A stretch of DNA of 64,000 nt from Caldichromatium japonicum (GTDB lineage: Bacteria; Pseudomonadota; Gammaproteobacteria; Chromatiales; Chromatiaceae). The position numbers and the translations under genes are program-made. Below are positions 1 to 9,251 of this stretch, piece by piece; position 1 is the stretch's first letter, and every line of letters starts with the position of its first letter. The stretch covers positions 2,800,501-2,864,500 of the forward strand of contig NZ_CP048029.1 of the NCBI RefSeq assembly GCF_011290485.1, in the 5' to 3' direction. The notes beneath the pieces are model-generated. The model had not been told where the DNA came from and did no database searches. It saw only the letters and a program-made list of their open reading frames with translations.

Positions 1-1128
1 GCAGATGGCGAGTGTCGCTGCATAGCCTGCGTTCTTGGCCTGGTGCAAGGCAGCAAGTGTGTCTGCGGTCTCGCCCGACTGTGAGATGGCAACGAACAGG
101 GTCCCCTCGGGGACCACGGCACGACGATAGCGATATTCGCTCGCCACCTCGACCTGACAGGGCAGACCCGCGAGCGATTCGAGCCAATAGCGCGCAACCA
201 GACCCGCGTGATAGCTCGTCCCGCAGGCGATGATGCGTACCGAACGAATCTGAGGGAACAGGGCTGCTGCCCGATGACCAAAGACCTCGAGCGGGACCCG
301 TTCGCCGCTCAAACGCCCCTCTAGGGTCTCGGCGATGGCGTGGGGCTGTTCAAAGATCTCCTTTTGCATGTAATGCCGATAAGGGCCGCGTTCGATCGTC
401 TCGACCGAAAGCAACGAGGTCTTCATCGGGCGTTCGACCAACTGGCCGCTGCGGTCCCAGATCCATATAGCCTCCCGGCTCAGTTCCGCAAGGTCTCCGT
501 CCTCCAGGAAGATAAAACGATTGGTGACCGGCAGAAGCGCACAGACATCGGAGGCGATGAAAGACTCGCCAAATCCCAGCCCGATGACCAGCGGGCTGCC
601 ATACCGCGCCGCCACCAGGTGATTAGGGTCCTGGGCATCGATCACCCCGAGGGCATAGGCACCGCGCAGCCCTTGGACGGCGGCGCGAACCGCATCGACC
701 AGGGGCAAACCGCGCGCAAGCTCGGCATAGATGGCATGGACGACGACCTCGGTGTCGGTGTCTGAGGTAAAGATATGCCCCTCGGCGCTCAGCCTGGCCC
801 TTAATGCCTCATGGTTCTCGATGACCCCATTATGGACCAGGGCGCAGCGCTCGGCGCTGATATGCGGATGGGCGTTATGCACTGCAGGCTCACCATGGGT
901 CGCCCAGCGGGTATGGGCGATCCCCAGGGTCCCCGGCAAGGGCTCAGCGGCGAGCGCCTCGGCCAGACGCGCCACCTTGCCGAGCACCCGCAGGCGATTG
1001 AGTTGGCCCCCTTCATCGAGCACGGCGATCCCCGCCGAGTCATAGCCGCGATACTCCAGCCGACGCAGACCCTCTAAGAGGATGGCCGCAACCGGTCGCT
1101 GGGCGATGGCACCAACGATCCCACACAT
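1..1128 (-). CDS. glmS: Glutamine--fructose-6-phosphate aminotransferase, N-terminal part (runs off window)
   Basis: GlmS makes glucosamine-6-phosphate from fructose-6-phosphate and glutamine, the first step towards UDP-GlcNAc for peptidoglycan and LPS. The product begins MCGIVGAIAQ; the exposed Cys2 is the nucleophile of class II glutamine amidotransferases. RGYDSAG and the HTRWATHG-type motif follow. The first SIS isomerase domain begins near residue 290, with the sugar-phosphate-binding stretch SQSGETADTLAAL. About 376 residues are visible of roughly 610; the C-terminal half lies beyond base 1. The partner gene glmU lies 13.7 kb away, across an island, although the two are commonly adjacent. 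Confidence 0.97.
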   Translation of the reverse strand, partial: MCGIVGAIAQRPVAAILLEGLRRLEYRGYDSAGIAVLDEGGQLNRLRVLGKVARLAEALAAEPLPGTLGIAHTRWATHGEPAVHNAHPHISAERCALVHNGVIENHEALRARLSAEGHIFTSDTDTEVVVHAIYAELARGLPLVDAVRAAVQGLRGAYALGVIDAQDPNHLVAARYGSPLVIGLGFGESFIASDVCALLPVTNRFIFLEDGDLAELSREAIWIWDRSGQLVERPMKTSLLSVETIERGPYRHYMQKEIFEQPHAIAETLEGRLSGERVPLEVFGHRAAALFPQIRSVRIIACGTSYHAGLVARYWLESLAGLPCQVEVASEYRYRRAVVPEGTLFVAISQSGETADTLAALHQAKNAGYAATLAIC

Positions 1129-1138
1129 GAAACACTCA

Positions 1139-1333
1139 CTGCTCTCAAGAAAGTGCGCAAACAGGCGCACTGTGCTCTTCCTGCCCCGAATGCGGAGCGC
1201 ATTCGTCTCTGACAGGCGTGACTTTCCCGACTACGGCAGAGACCCTCTCTGCTGTAGCTCCGCCGTTACCGGACGGACTCGCCACGGGTAGGGCAGTTGC
1301 GGTTGCCAGCCGTTTGAGATTGAGCGCGGCATT
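1139..1333. repeat. Left 195-base inverted repeat of the island (IS200/IS605-type end)
   Basis: This stretch is nearly identical, in reverse complement, to 14687-14881. It starts with CTGCTCTCAAG only 10 bases upstream of the glmS start codon and covers the last 63 codons of a tnpB-like gene plus its terminal sequence. A few substitutions separate the copies. It forms the left outer boundary of the island between glmU and glmS. Confidence 0.9.
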
Positions 1334-1967
1334 GATGTCCCGATCATGGCGCGTGCCGCATTGAGGACACGTCCATTCCCGATCCTTCAACGCCAACATC
1401 TCATTCTCCCAACCACAGACCGAACACAGGCGGCTGCTCGGATCCCAGCGATCAGCTAAAACCAACCAGACGCCGTAGCGTTTCGCCTTAAGGCCGCTCG
1501 GACATTGGCAATGCGTGCGTGCAGCCTTGCCAACATCGCAGAGGATTTCCTTCGATTCTTCAAGATCGGAAGCCTTGTGCCTTTTGCCAGTCCGGCCCTT
1601 GGCGCAAACCCAGCCCCGACCTTGGCCGCCTCAACCTTGCAGGAAAGGCGTCTGCCTCGAATCCTGAGACAACGAAGCGCAGAGGAGATTCAACAGACTC
1701 GCCATTGGAAAGCCTGGCCGCCGCCTCAACGCCCAGGTCAACACCAGTCGTTTCATGCGCCTGCGATAGAACGCAGCATCGACCACTTCAACCTGAATGG
1801 CGACGAACCTGCGATCCGCAGTACGCGAAACGGTCGCACCAAGAGTCTTGCCATTTCCACTCGGCAAGCGCCCAATTCCAGACACACCGCCCCGTACCGC
1901 AGGCGCAGGTGAAGTAAACCGCCTGCTCAGGCGTCAGACAAAGGGCGATTTTGTGGGTCAGTTGCAT
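1145..1967 (-). pseudogene. tnpB-like gene (IS200/IS605-family accessory nuclease), decayed
   Basis: TnpB proteins are RNA-guided nucleases of IS200/IS605 elements. The remnant starts MQLTHKIALCLTPEQ and reaches WNWALAEW, as in TnpB N-termini. It then jumps straight to the middle beta-strand motif LGATVSRTADRRFVAIQVEV, so roughly 100 or more residues are missing. Frameshifts follow, but GVDLGVEAAARLSNGE and LHARIANVRA are recognisable. The last 106 codons are intact and carry the C4 zinc ribbon (CSVC...CPQC) and HDRDINAALNLKR. The frame is clearly broken. No tnpA transposase gene is visible beside it. Confidence 0.9.
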
Positions 1968-2067
1968 GGCTTACTCGTTGGTGTTCTGTCGAACGCCAAA
2001 CAATTTCGCTAGATTCATGAGCTAATCAGATTCAATCATGATCACTCATGACTCACCCCCTTTCTTA

Positions 2068-3036
2068 TTGATAAGAAACACATGCTTTTGAAATTGAGTG
2101 AGCTGTCCTGATGTCGTGGGCATGGAAAGACGAGACATGAGATTGCTGTCGTTTGCGGCGCGCGAAGGGGCCCAAGGGCTCAAGGAAAGGTGGGTGAGAA
2201 GCGGGCGCTGTTGGCGGAGCAGGACGCCCAGATACGCAAGCTCATGTGCGACGGGACACCGGATGAGCTGAAGCTGCCGTTTGCGCTGTGGAGCCGGCAG
2301 GCGGTGCGGCAGTTGATCCTCGACCGTTTTGGCATCGAGCTCAGGCCGCAGGGGGAAGGCAAGTACTTGGCGCGCTGGGGATTGACGCCCCAGAAACCGA
2401 TTCGGCGCGCCTATGAGCAAAGCCCGCCGGCGGGCAAGACGTGGCTTGAGGAGACCTACCCGGACATTGCCCGGCGCGCCAAGGCCGAGGGCGCCGAAAT
2501 CCACTGGGGCGATGAAACGGGGCTGCGCTCGGACGAGGTGCGCGGGCGCTCTTATGCGCCGGCGATCAAGACGCCCGAGATTCGCGTCACGCACCGTCGC
2601 GAAGGCCTGTCGGTGATCTCGACGCTGACCAACCGCGGCAAGGTGCGTCGGAAGGCGTTCGCGGGGGCGATGAACGCCGACATCCTGATCGACTTCATGA
2701 AGCGGCTCGTCAAGGACGCCAGGGGCAAGAAGATCTTCCTCATCCTCGACAACCTGCGCGTGCATCACACCAAGCCGGTCAAGGCCTGGCTGGCTGCATG
2801 CGCCAATCAAATCGAGGCCTCCTCCCTCCCCTCCTACAGCCCAGCACTGAACCCCAACGAGATGCTCAAGGCCACCATCACCGCGCAGGCGCCCTCCCGC
2901 GCCAAGGGCGATCTGAAGAAGGCGACCGTCAGCCACCTGCGCCGCCTTCTCAATTCCCCCCAACGCATCATGCGCTACTTCCAGCATCCCAAGCTCCATG
3001 ATGCCACGTAATACAAGTTCATTGGTTTCGGATCAA
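2068..3036 (+). mobile_element. IS630-family element, copy 1
   Basis: Imperfect terminal inverted repeats begin TTGATAAGAAAC on the left and, read inward from the right, TTGATCCGAAAC. Both ends are flanked by TA (2066-2067 and 3037-3038), as expected for IS630/Tc1-type insertion at TA. The element is 969 bases, nearly identical to 13689-14685 and in the same orientation. It is shorter because of a small extra deletion near the transposase start. Its left neighbour is the region upstream of the tnpB remnant; its right neighbour is the truncated RCC1-like gene. Confidence 0.92.
2190..3011 (+). pseudogene. IS630-family transposase, N-terminally truncated
   Basis: The 273-residue product begins at GTG and carries the DDE triad of IS630 transposases: Asp in HWGDETGLRS, Asp in LILDNLRVHH, and Glu in the YSPALNPNE block. 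The N-terminal helix-turn-helix of full-length relatives (about 340 residues) is missing. Upstream, an out-of-frame stretch reading MERRDMRLLSFAARE looks like the original N-terminus, joined by a deletion to the linker before RGRRK. The catalytic domain looks intact, but the protein probably cannot bind element ends normally, so I treat it as a defective gene. Confidence 0.8.
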
Positions 3037-3038
3037 TA

Positions 3039-3984
3039 GATCGCTTATCCCCAAGCTGGCCATACCAGTTGTTGCCCCACAAGGCGAGTTGTCCATCAGC
3101 CAGTTGCGCCAGTCTATGCAGGCTGCCTAAGCGCACGGCAGTTGCCTGGTACTCAGGAGGACCGATGGTGACCCGCACCGGTGCAGCGCTGGGCAGGAGG
3201 CTGCCATTGCCGAGTTGACCATAGTCATTGTTGCGGCCCCAGGCCCACAGGCTGCCGTCTTCGGTATAGGCCACGACATGCCATTCATTGGCATTGATCC
3301 CTTTGACCCTAAACTCACTTAAAGCGGTCACCTTGACCGGCACAGTCTCGATATCCGTAGCGGCACCGAGACCAAGCTGCCCCTCCCTGTTATTGCCCCA
3401 GACCCATAGCTGACCGTCGCTGGTGATCGCAAAGCTTTCCGCATAGTCGGCCGCGGCGGCGGTGACATTGGATAAACGGCTGACCTGCACGGGGACCCCC
3501 GACCACTCCCCCCCAGCCCTTGCGCCCATTGCCAAAGCGCCCATAGTCACCTAGGCCCCATACCTAAAGCGTCCCATCCGAGCGCACCGCCAGGCTATGA
3601 AACTGACCGGTCGCAATCGCCGCCACACCCGTTAGATTCATCACTTGAACAGGTAGGGGACGATCGGTTTTGGGTCCCGTCACCGAGTACACCCCACTCA
3701 TTTTGACCCCAGCCCCAAACCGTACCGTCGGCGCGCAAGGCCAATGTATGATTGGCCCGGGCAGCGATCGCGACGACATCGGTCAGACCCTTGACCCGAA
3801 CCGGCAGGCCGCTGAATAGACCTGCCCCTGACTGACCAGTGCCGAGCTGACCAAAGGTGTTATCGCCCCAGGCATACACCGTCCCATCGCTATGGGGCGC
3901 CACCGAGTGTTTCTCACCGGCCGCAAGCTGGGGGGTAACGGCCTCAGACACGGCCGACCCCAGCTCTAGACCAGTGAGCAGCAT
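3039..3984 (-). pseudogene. RCC1-repeat (seven-bladed propeller) protein, broken
   Basis: RCC1 blades are evident: SDGTVYAWGDNTFGQLGTG, ADGTVWGWGQNEWG, RSDGTL, SDGQLWVWGNNREGQLGLG, EDGSLWAWGRNNDYGQLGNG and DGQLALWGNNWYGQLG. A hydrophobic N-terminus (LLCIGMLLTGLELGSAVSEA) suggests export. The reading frame shifts after NEWGV, a TAG replaces the expected Trp codon after SDGTL (stop at 3564), and another frameshift precedes VPVQVSRLSNV. The 3' end is cut by the IS630 element at 3037. Bacterial RCC1 proteins are often secreted or surface-associated; the original role is unknown. Confidence 0.85.
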
Positions 3985-4170
3985 GCCTATGCATAACAGG
4001 CGGGATAAGATGGAGGCTGATATCAGCTCTAACCCCTACGGCTAATGAGGAAGGCACTTGTAAATATAGTCCAGTCCTTACCGGCTACCGCGCCGGAAGC
4101 AAGATGCGATCAGCGGGGGCTGGTGATGCCCTGCGTTTATCACACCGTTTCTAGATGACAGGACGCCCCC

Positions 4171-7100
4171 TTGAACATCGGTATCCAGATGCAGATGGCA
4201 CCTCCTCAGTCTCTATCCCCCGAGATCCTAATCCCGGTCTTCAACGCCTATGAGTCGGTCAAACGCTGTGTGCACAGCGTGCTGCGCTATACGCCGATCG
4301 ATTGCCCCATCCGCATCCTCGATGATGCCAGCACCGATCTGCGCCTCTTGGCTTGGCTCGATGAGTTGGAACTCAAGGAGCCGCGGGTTAGGCTGGAGCG
4401 GGCGGATGAAAACCTGGGCTTTGTCGGCAATGTCAACCGGGGGCTGGCAACGGCCCAGGGTGATGTCATCGTCCTAAACTCAGATACCCTGGTAACCCCC
4501 AGCTGGGTCGAGCGATTGGTCGAGTGCGCCGCAAGCGACCCGCAAATCGGCATCGTCTGTCCGCTTTCAAACAATGCGACCATCCTCTCGGTCCCTCTGA
4601 TGAATGGGGATAATCCCATCCCCGATGGGCTGACGGTCGACCGTTTCGCAGCCCTGATCGCCGCACACAGTGCCCGCCGCTACCCGCGTCTGCCGGTAGC
4701 GGTGGGCTTTTGTATGTTGATCCGGCGAGCGGTGATCGATCGTCTCGGCCTTTTGCATCGCGCCTATCACCGCGGCTATGGCGAGGAATGCGACTATTCA
4801 TTGCGTGCCTGGGAGGCGGGATTTGCGGTGGCCTGTTGCGATGAGGCATTCGTTTATCACCAGAGCGAACAAAGCTTCGGCGCCGTCTTAGGCATGACCG
4901 AGATCAAGCAGCGCAACGAGGCGGTCCTCTTGAGCCGCTGGCCCTTTTATCATCACCTGATCCGCCGCTTTTGTCAGCTCAATCCGTTGCGCGATGTCCA
5001 AGAACGGATCCTAACCGGCCTGGCAGAGGCCCGCGGCGACCGCGCGCCCCATGTCCTCTACGTCATCCATGCCTATCACAGCCTAGGCGGCACCGAGCTG
5101 CATTCGCGCGCGCTCATGGAGGGTCTGGCCGACGAGTATCGGATGACCCTGGTCTTTCCCGACGAGACCGACCCCTATCGCGATCTTCAGTGTATCGAGG
5201 AGGATGGACGCCTGCGGGTATTGGCCTATCAACGCGCCCTGATCGAGGGGGGGCCGCGGCTGTTTGGTCAGGTCATGAGCCTGCGCAACCCGGCCGTCGA
5301 GTCAAGCCTTGCCCGGCTGATCGCCGGCGGTGCGATCAAGCTGGTCCATTTTCAGCATCTCCTGGGCTGGGGGAGCCTGGAGCTTCCGGTGATCGCGCGC
5401 CGTCTAGGGGCGGCGGTGGTCTTAAGCTTGCATGATTATTTCTTATTCTGTCCTGTATTTGACATGCTCCGGCCCAAAGGCGAGCCCTGCGGCAGGCCAT
5501 GCGTTGATCCCGACGACCCAGGGTGTCTGGATTGCTTGAGACAACAGGCTTCGATCGATGAGGATGAATGGCGTCCCTTCCTGCACGCGCGTCGCCAAGG
5601 GCTGTTGGCGATCTTCGAGGCCGCCGATGCGATCATCGCCCCCTCGCGTTTTGTCTTGCAGCGCTTTATCCGCGCCTATGGCGAGGCGCTGGCGTCCAAG
5701 GTGCGGTTCATCCCCCATGGCCTGCCTGATCTGGGATCGCCCCTGCCGCCCAAACGCGCCCAGCGTTTTCGAATCGGTGTCTTTGCCAATCTGACCCGCC
5801 GTAAGGGCGCTGAGCGCCTGCTGGAGACCCTGGCGCTCCTTCAACGGCGGCGGGATCTAGAGGTCCTGCACTTTGGCGGCGTTGAGCCGGTCTATAAGGA
5901 CGCCCTGGTGGCAGCAGGTGTGGGGCTCAGGGGGGTCTATCGGCATCAGGACCTCAGGCGTCTCGTCGCTGAGGTGGATCTCGCCCTGGTCCCCTCGGTC
6001 TATGAGGAGACCTTTTGTTTGACGATCGCCGAGCTTCAGGCACTCGGGGTGCCGGTCTTGACCTTTGCGGTCGGCGCCATCCCCGAGCGAATTGCCGATG
6101 GGATCACAGGGTTCTTGGTCGATGAACCCAGCGCCAAGGCCTTGGCGGCGCGCATCGAGGAGCTCATCGCCATACCTGAATTGGTGCAGCAGGTCCGCGC
6201 CTCTTTGCGTCAACAGCGCTACAGGCGGCTCGATGAAAACCGGCAGGACTATGCCGCCTTGTATGAGCAGTTGCTGGGGGAAGTGGCGGGACGGCCAAGC
6301 GTCCCCTTGGAGAGGGTGATCGCTGAGCTGGAGGAGCAGGGGGCCATCGTTGAGATGTCAGCCGCCCTGCCCGAATCCTTCATGCCGGGGTGGTGGATCA
6401 GGCGAGAGGGGCACCTGCGCAAGGGTCCGCTCGCCAAAACGTCGGTCCCTTCCCTGTCTCCTGCCGCCTATGGCTCAGGCGAAGAGCGGCGCTGGATTGT
6501 GCTTGTGGGGGGTGAGGAATCGCCCTGTGGTCTGCAAAGACAGACAAGCGCCGGTCTAGACCTGTTGCTGGTCATCCTGGAGGTCGAGGAGGATCCTGAC
6601 GCCTTGGCCAGGACCTTAGACTCACTCAGAACGGGATGGGCAGGCAGGCTGCGTATCCTGATCATCAGCCCTCCAGTCTCTGCCTCCGCGGAGGGGAGGG
6701 AAGGGACCCAGCCTGCGGCCTACATTGAGCCATCCTCCTCCCAGACATTCTCCTCCCAGAGGGCAGGGCGCGATCTCGCCTGCACCTGGCTGCGGCTCAG
6801 CCCCAGACAATCGGCGGTGCGCCTGATCAATCGCTGGATCGCCGCACAGACAGGCGATTGGATCGGCTGGATGAAAGCTGGTGACCAGCTTCACCCCTCT
6901 GCTCTTTATCTAATCGCCGACTGGAGCAACCGCCATCCACACTGGCAGTTCATCTATACCGATGAGGATCGGATCGCCGAGGACGGTCGGCGTTATCAGC
7001 TGTGTTTTAAACCAGACTTTGACCTGGATCTGTTGCGCTCCCAGGCTTATCTCGGCGATCTCTGTCTGATCAGACGCGAGGTCTTTTTGACATGCGCTGG

Positions 7101-9249
7101 CCTGACGCCAGCGCTTGAGGTGGCCCAACTTGATCTGTGTTTAAAGGTCGTCGATGCCTATGGCGAAGCAGCCATCGGGCACATCCCGCAGGTCCTTTAT
7201 CATCGCGCCGATTGGCGTCCTTACCGGCCCCCTGACTTTGAGTCGATCAGCAAGGTCATTGCCTCGCACTTTAAACGGCGTGCTCTGCGCGCCCTGATTC
7301 GCCCGACCTCGTTCGCTGGGATCTATTGGGTCGATTATCCCCGAAACCCCAAAAACCAGACGGCGCTGGTGATCCTCACCTGCGGGGATACCCAGGCGGT
7401 TGCTGACCTGATCCAGTCGGTCCAGCCGTCCATCGATGCCAAAGAGGTCCTAGTCCTCGATTTCAAACGCCAGGGGAGCGCTGGGCGCCCTCGATGGCCG
7501 GATCCTCACTGCCGCTGGCAAGGCGCTGAGGGTCCGCTCGCCCGTTCGCTCAACCGCGCCATCCGCCGCCTGCGATCGGAGCGGGTGCTGGTCATGCATG
7601 ATGGCCTGCGCGCCCGGCCCAATTCGGCGCTCTCCATCCTACTCGGCCTGATCGATCGGCCAGAGGTCGCCTTGGTCGGACCCTGTCTCCTGGACCCACA
7701 GGGGCGCATCCTCCAGGCCTATCCGCTCCTCGGCTTTTGGCCCCTCGGCGCCCTGGGCCAGGTGCATCGCGGTCACAGCCTGGCTGAGACCGGCGGCCCT
7801 CTCAATCGCCATCTCTGTGTCCAGCGTTGTGCGACGGTCTCGGATCAGGCATTTATGCTGTGGCGGCCTGCCTTCCTCCAGGCAGGTGGATTTGCCGAGG
7901 AAAACTTTGCAAATGCCTGGTGGTTGCTCGATCTGGGGTTGCGACTAGGCCAACTGGGCTATCGGGCCCTTTGGGCCCCGCATGCTACCCTGTTTGCAAG
8001 CGCAACCGGCAGTTTTCAGGGTTATCGCCGACGACTGCTCAAGGATCTGAGGATCGCTGAAGAGACCGCGCGGCTCTATGGGCGCTGGCTGCCGCAACTT
8101 GCCCGCGATCCGGCCTATCATCCCCATTTGAGCCTGCGTCGCTTCGATGCCCGACCTGAGACCGAGATCCGCCTCAGCTGGGATCCAGAGCGCTGTCTTC
8201 TCCCGCGGTTCCTTGGTTTTCCAGGCGATCTGACAGCCAGCGGTCATTATCGGGTGATCGATCCCCTCTCGGCCTTGCATACCCATGGCCTGGCCTGTGT
8301 CACTTGGATCGATCCAGACCCCGGGATCCGCCCGCCGAGCGTTGTCGAGCTCGAACGCCTGCAGCCGGATGTCCTGCTTTTACATAATGCACTCCATGAC
8401 CGACACCTACAGGCCCTTGAGCTGTATCGGCATTACAACAGGGCCAGGCTGGTCTTTACCCTCGATGACCTGATCACTGATCTTCCCCCCTGGAACCCCT
8501 TTAGGCAGACCAATTACCCAGATCTCGATCGCCGCTTAACCCGCGCGCTTGGCCTCTGCGACCGGCTGCTGGTCAGCACCCCGCTGCTTGCCGAGTTTTA
8601 TGGCAGCCGGCATGCGGATATCCGGGTGGTGCCGAATCGTTTAACCCGCACACGCTGGCAGGGCCTGGCCGATCTCGCCGAGTCGATGCGAGAGTTCGGG
8701 TGTCGGCCGCGGATCGGCTGGGCGGGTGCGGGGCAGCACCTGGGTGATCTCGAGTGGCTGCTGCCGGTCGTCGAGGCCCTGGCCAGGGAGGCCGATTGGT
8801 GTTTTTTCGGCATGTGTCCAGATGAACTCAGGCCCTATGCCGCCCAGGTCCTGCCGATGGTCGATTTTGCCGATTATCCAAAGACCCTCGCTCGGCTAGG
8901 GCTTGATGTTGCAATCGCCCCCCTGGCGTTGCATGATTTCAACCGCTGCAAAAGTCCGCTTAAGATCCTAGAATATGGCGCGCTCGGTCTACCGGTGATC
9001 TGCACCGATATCGAGCCCTATCGCGAGGCACCAGTCGAACGCCTGCCCAATCAGCCCGACCTCTGGATCGAGGCCCTGCGCGCACGCCTAGCCGATCGAG
9101 AGTCGGCCCGTCAGGAAGGCAGGCGGCTTAGACACTGGGTCGAGTCCGGCTGGATGCTAGAGGATTCTCTCGAAACCTGGATCGAGGGGTTGTCGTTTTT
9201 GGGCAACAAGCCGCCAGACACGTTTTCATCAGCACAGGGGGGAGAGTAA
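4171..9249 (+). CDS. Giant multi-module glycosyltransferase (GT2-GT4-GT2-GT2-GT4 layout)
   Basis: This 1692-residue protein has no signal peptide and is probably cytoplasmic. Residues about 17-270 form a GT2 module (ILIPVFNAYESVKRC, LNSDT as the DxD-like site, GYGEECDYSLRAWE). Residues 293-705 form a GT4 module (HAYHSLGGTELHSRAL; PSVYEETFCLTIAELQALG as the donor-site motif). Residues 797-1050 are a second, divergent GT2 (YTDEDRI, KPDFDLDLL). Residues 1062-1310 resemble a third GT2-like part, and 1345-1690 a GT4-like module (LDDL, SPLKILEYGALGLPVI). The TTG start has AGGA 9 bases upstream; an ATG at 4189 lacks one. The next gene starts 2 bases after the stop. It probably builds a multi-sugar chain; donor and acceptor are unknown. 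Confidence 0.85.
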   Translation: MNIGIQMQMAPPQSLSPEILIPVFNAYESVKRCVHSVLRYTPIDCPIRILDDASTDLRLLAWLDELELKEPRVRLERADENLGFVGNVNRGLATAQGDVIVLNSDTLVTPSWVERLVECAASDPQIGIVCPLSNNATILSVPLMNGDNPIPDGLTVDRFAALIAAHSARRYPRLPVAVGFCMLIRRAVIDRLGLLHRAYHRGYGEECDYSLRAWEAGFAVACCDEAFVYHQSEQSFGAVLGMTEIKQRNEAVLLSRWPFYHHLIRRFCQLNPLRDVQERILTGLAEARGDRAPHVLYVIHAYHSLGGTELHSRALMEGLADEYRMTLVFPDETDPYRDLQCIEEDGRLRVLAYQRALIEGGPRLFGQVMSLRNPAVESSLARLIAGGAIKLVHFQHLLGWGSLELPVIARRLGAAVVLSLHDYFLFCPVFDMLRPKGEPCGRPCVDPDDPGCLDCLRQQASIDEDEWRPFLHARRQGLLAIFEAADAIIAPSRFVLQRFIRAYGEALASKVRFIPHGLPDLGSPLPPKRAQRFRIGVFANLTRRKGAERLLETLALLQRRRDLEVLHFGGVEPVYKDALVAAGVGLRGVYRHQDLRRLVAEVDLALVPSVYEETFCLTIAELQALGVPVLTFAVGAIPERIADGITGFLVDEPSAKALAARIEELIAIPELVQQVRASLRQQRYRRLDENRQDYAALYEQLLGEVAGRPSVPLERVIAELEEQGAIVEMSAALPESFMPGWWIRREGHLRKGPLAKTSVPSLSPAAYGSGEERRWIVLVGGEESPCGLQRQTSAGLDLLLVILEVEEDPDALARTLDSLRTGWAGRLRILIISPPVSASAEGREGTQPAAYIEPSSSQTFSSQRAGRDLACTWLRLSPRQSAVRLINRWIAAQTGDWIGWMKAGDQLHPSALYLIADWSNRHPHWQFIYTDEDRIAEDGRRYQLCFKPDFDLDLLRSQAYLGDLCLIRREVFLTCAGLTPALEVAQLDLCLKVVDAYGEAAIGHIPQVLYHRADWRPYRPPDFESISKVIASHFKRRALRALIRPTSFAGIYWVDYPRNPKNQTALVILTCGDTQAVADLIQSVQPSIDAKEVLVLDFKRQGSAGRPRWPDPHCRWQGAEGPLARSLNRAIRRLRSERVLVMHDGLRARPNSALSILLGLIDRPEVALVGPCLLDPQGRILQAYPLLGFWPLGALGQVHRGHSLAETGGPLNRHLCVQRCATVSDQAFMLWRPAFLQAGGFAEENFANAWWLLDLGLRLGQLGYRALWAPHATLFASATGSFQGYRRRLLKDLRIAEETARLYGRWLPQLARDPAYHPHLSLRRFDARPETEIRLSWDPERCLLPRFLGFPGDLTASGHYRVIDPLSALHTHGLACVTWIDPDPGIRPPSVVELERLQPDVLLLHNALHDRHLQALELYRHYNRARLVFTLDDLITDLPPWNPFRQTNYPDLDRRLTRALGLCDRLLVSTPLLAEFYGSRHADIRVVPNRLTRTRWQGLADLAESMREFGCRPRIGWAGAGQHLGDLEWLLPVVEALAREADWCFFGMCPDELRPYAAQVLPMVDFADYPKTLARLGLDVAIAPLALHDFNRCKSPLKILEYGALGLPVICTDIEPYREAPVERLPNQPDLWIEALRARLADRESARQEGRRLRHWVESGWMLEDSLETWIEGLSFLGNKPPDTFSSAQGGE

Positions 9250-9251
9250 CC

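Noticed and set aside
340-1077. Several plus-strand frames opposite glmS
   Set aside because: They oppose a clearly conserved GlmS frame and have no family features.
1505-2012. Overlapping plus-strand frames of 71-135 codons
   Set aside because: They lie antisense to the decayed tnpB gene, whose motifs are recognisable on the other strand.
2046-2999. 317-codon open frame on the minus strand opposite the IS630 transposase
   Set aside because: It is antisense to the DDE transposase and repeats at 13752-14648 only because the element repeats. The product has no family features; such long antisense frames are common in GC-rich DNA.
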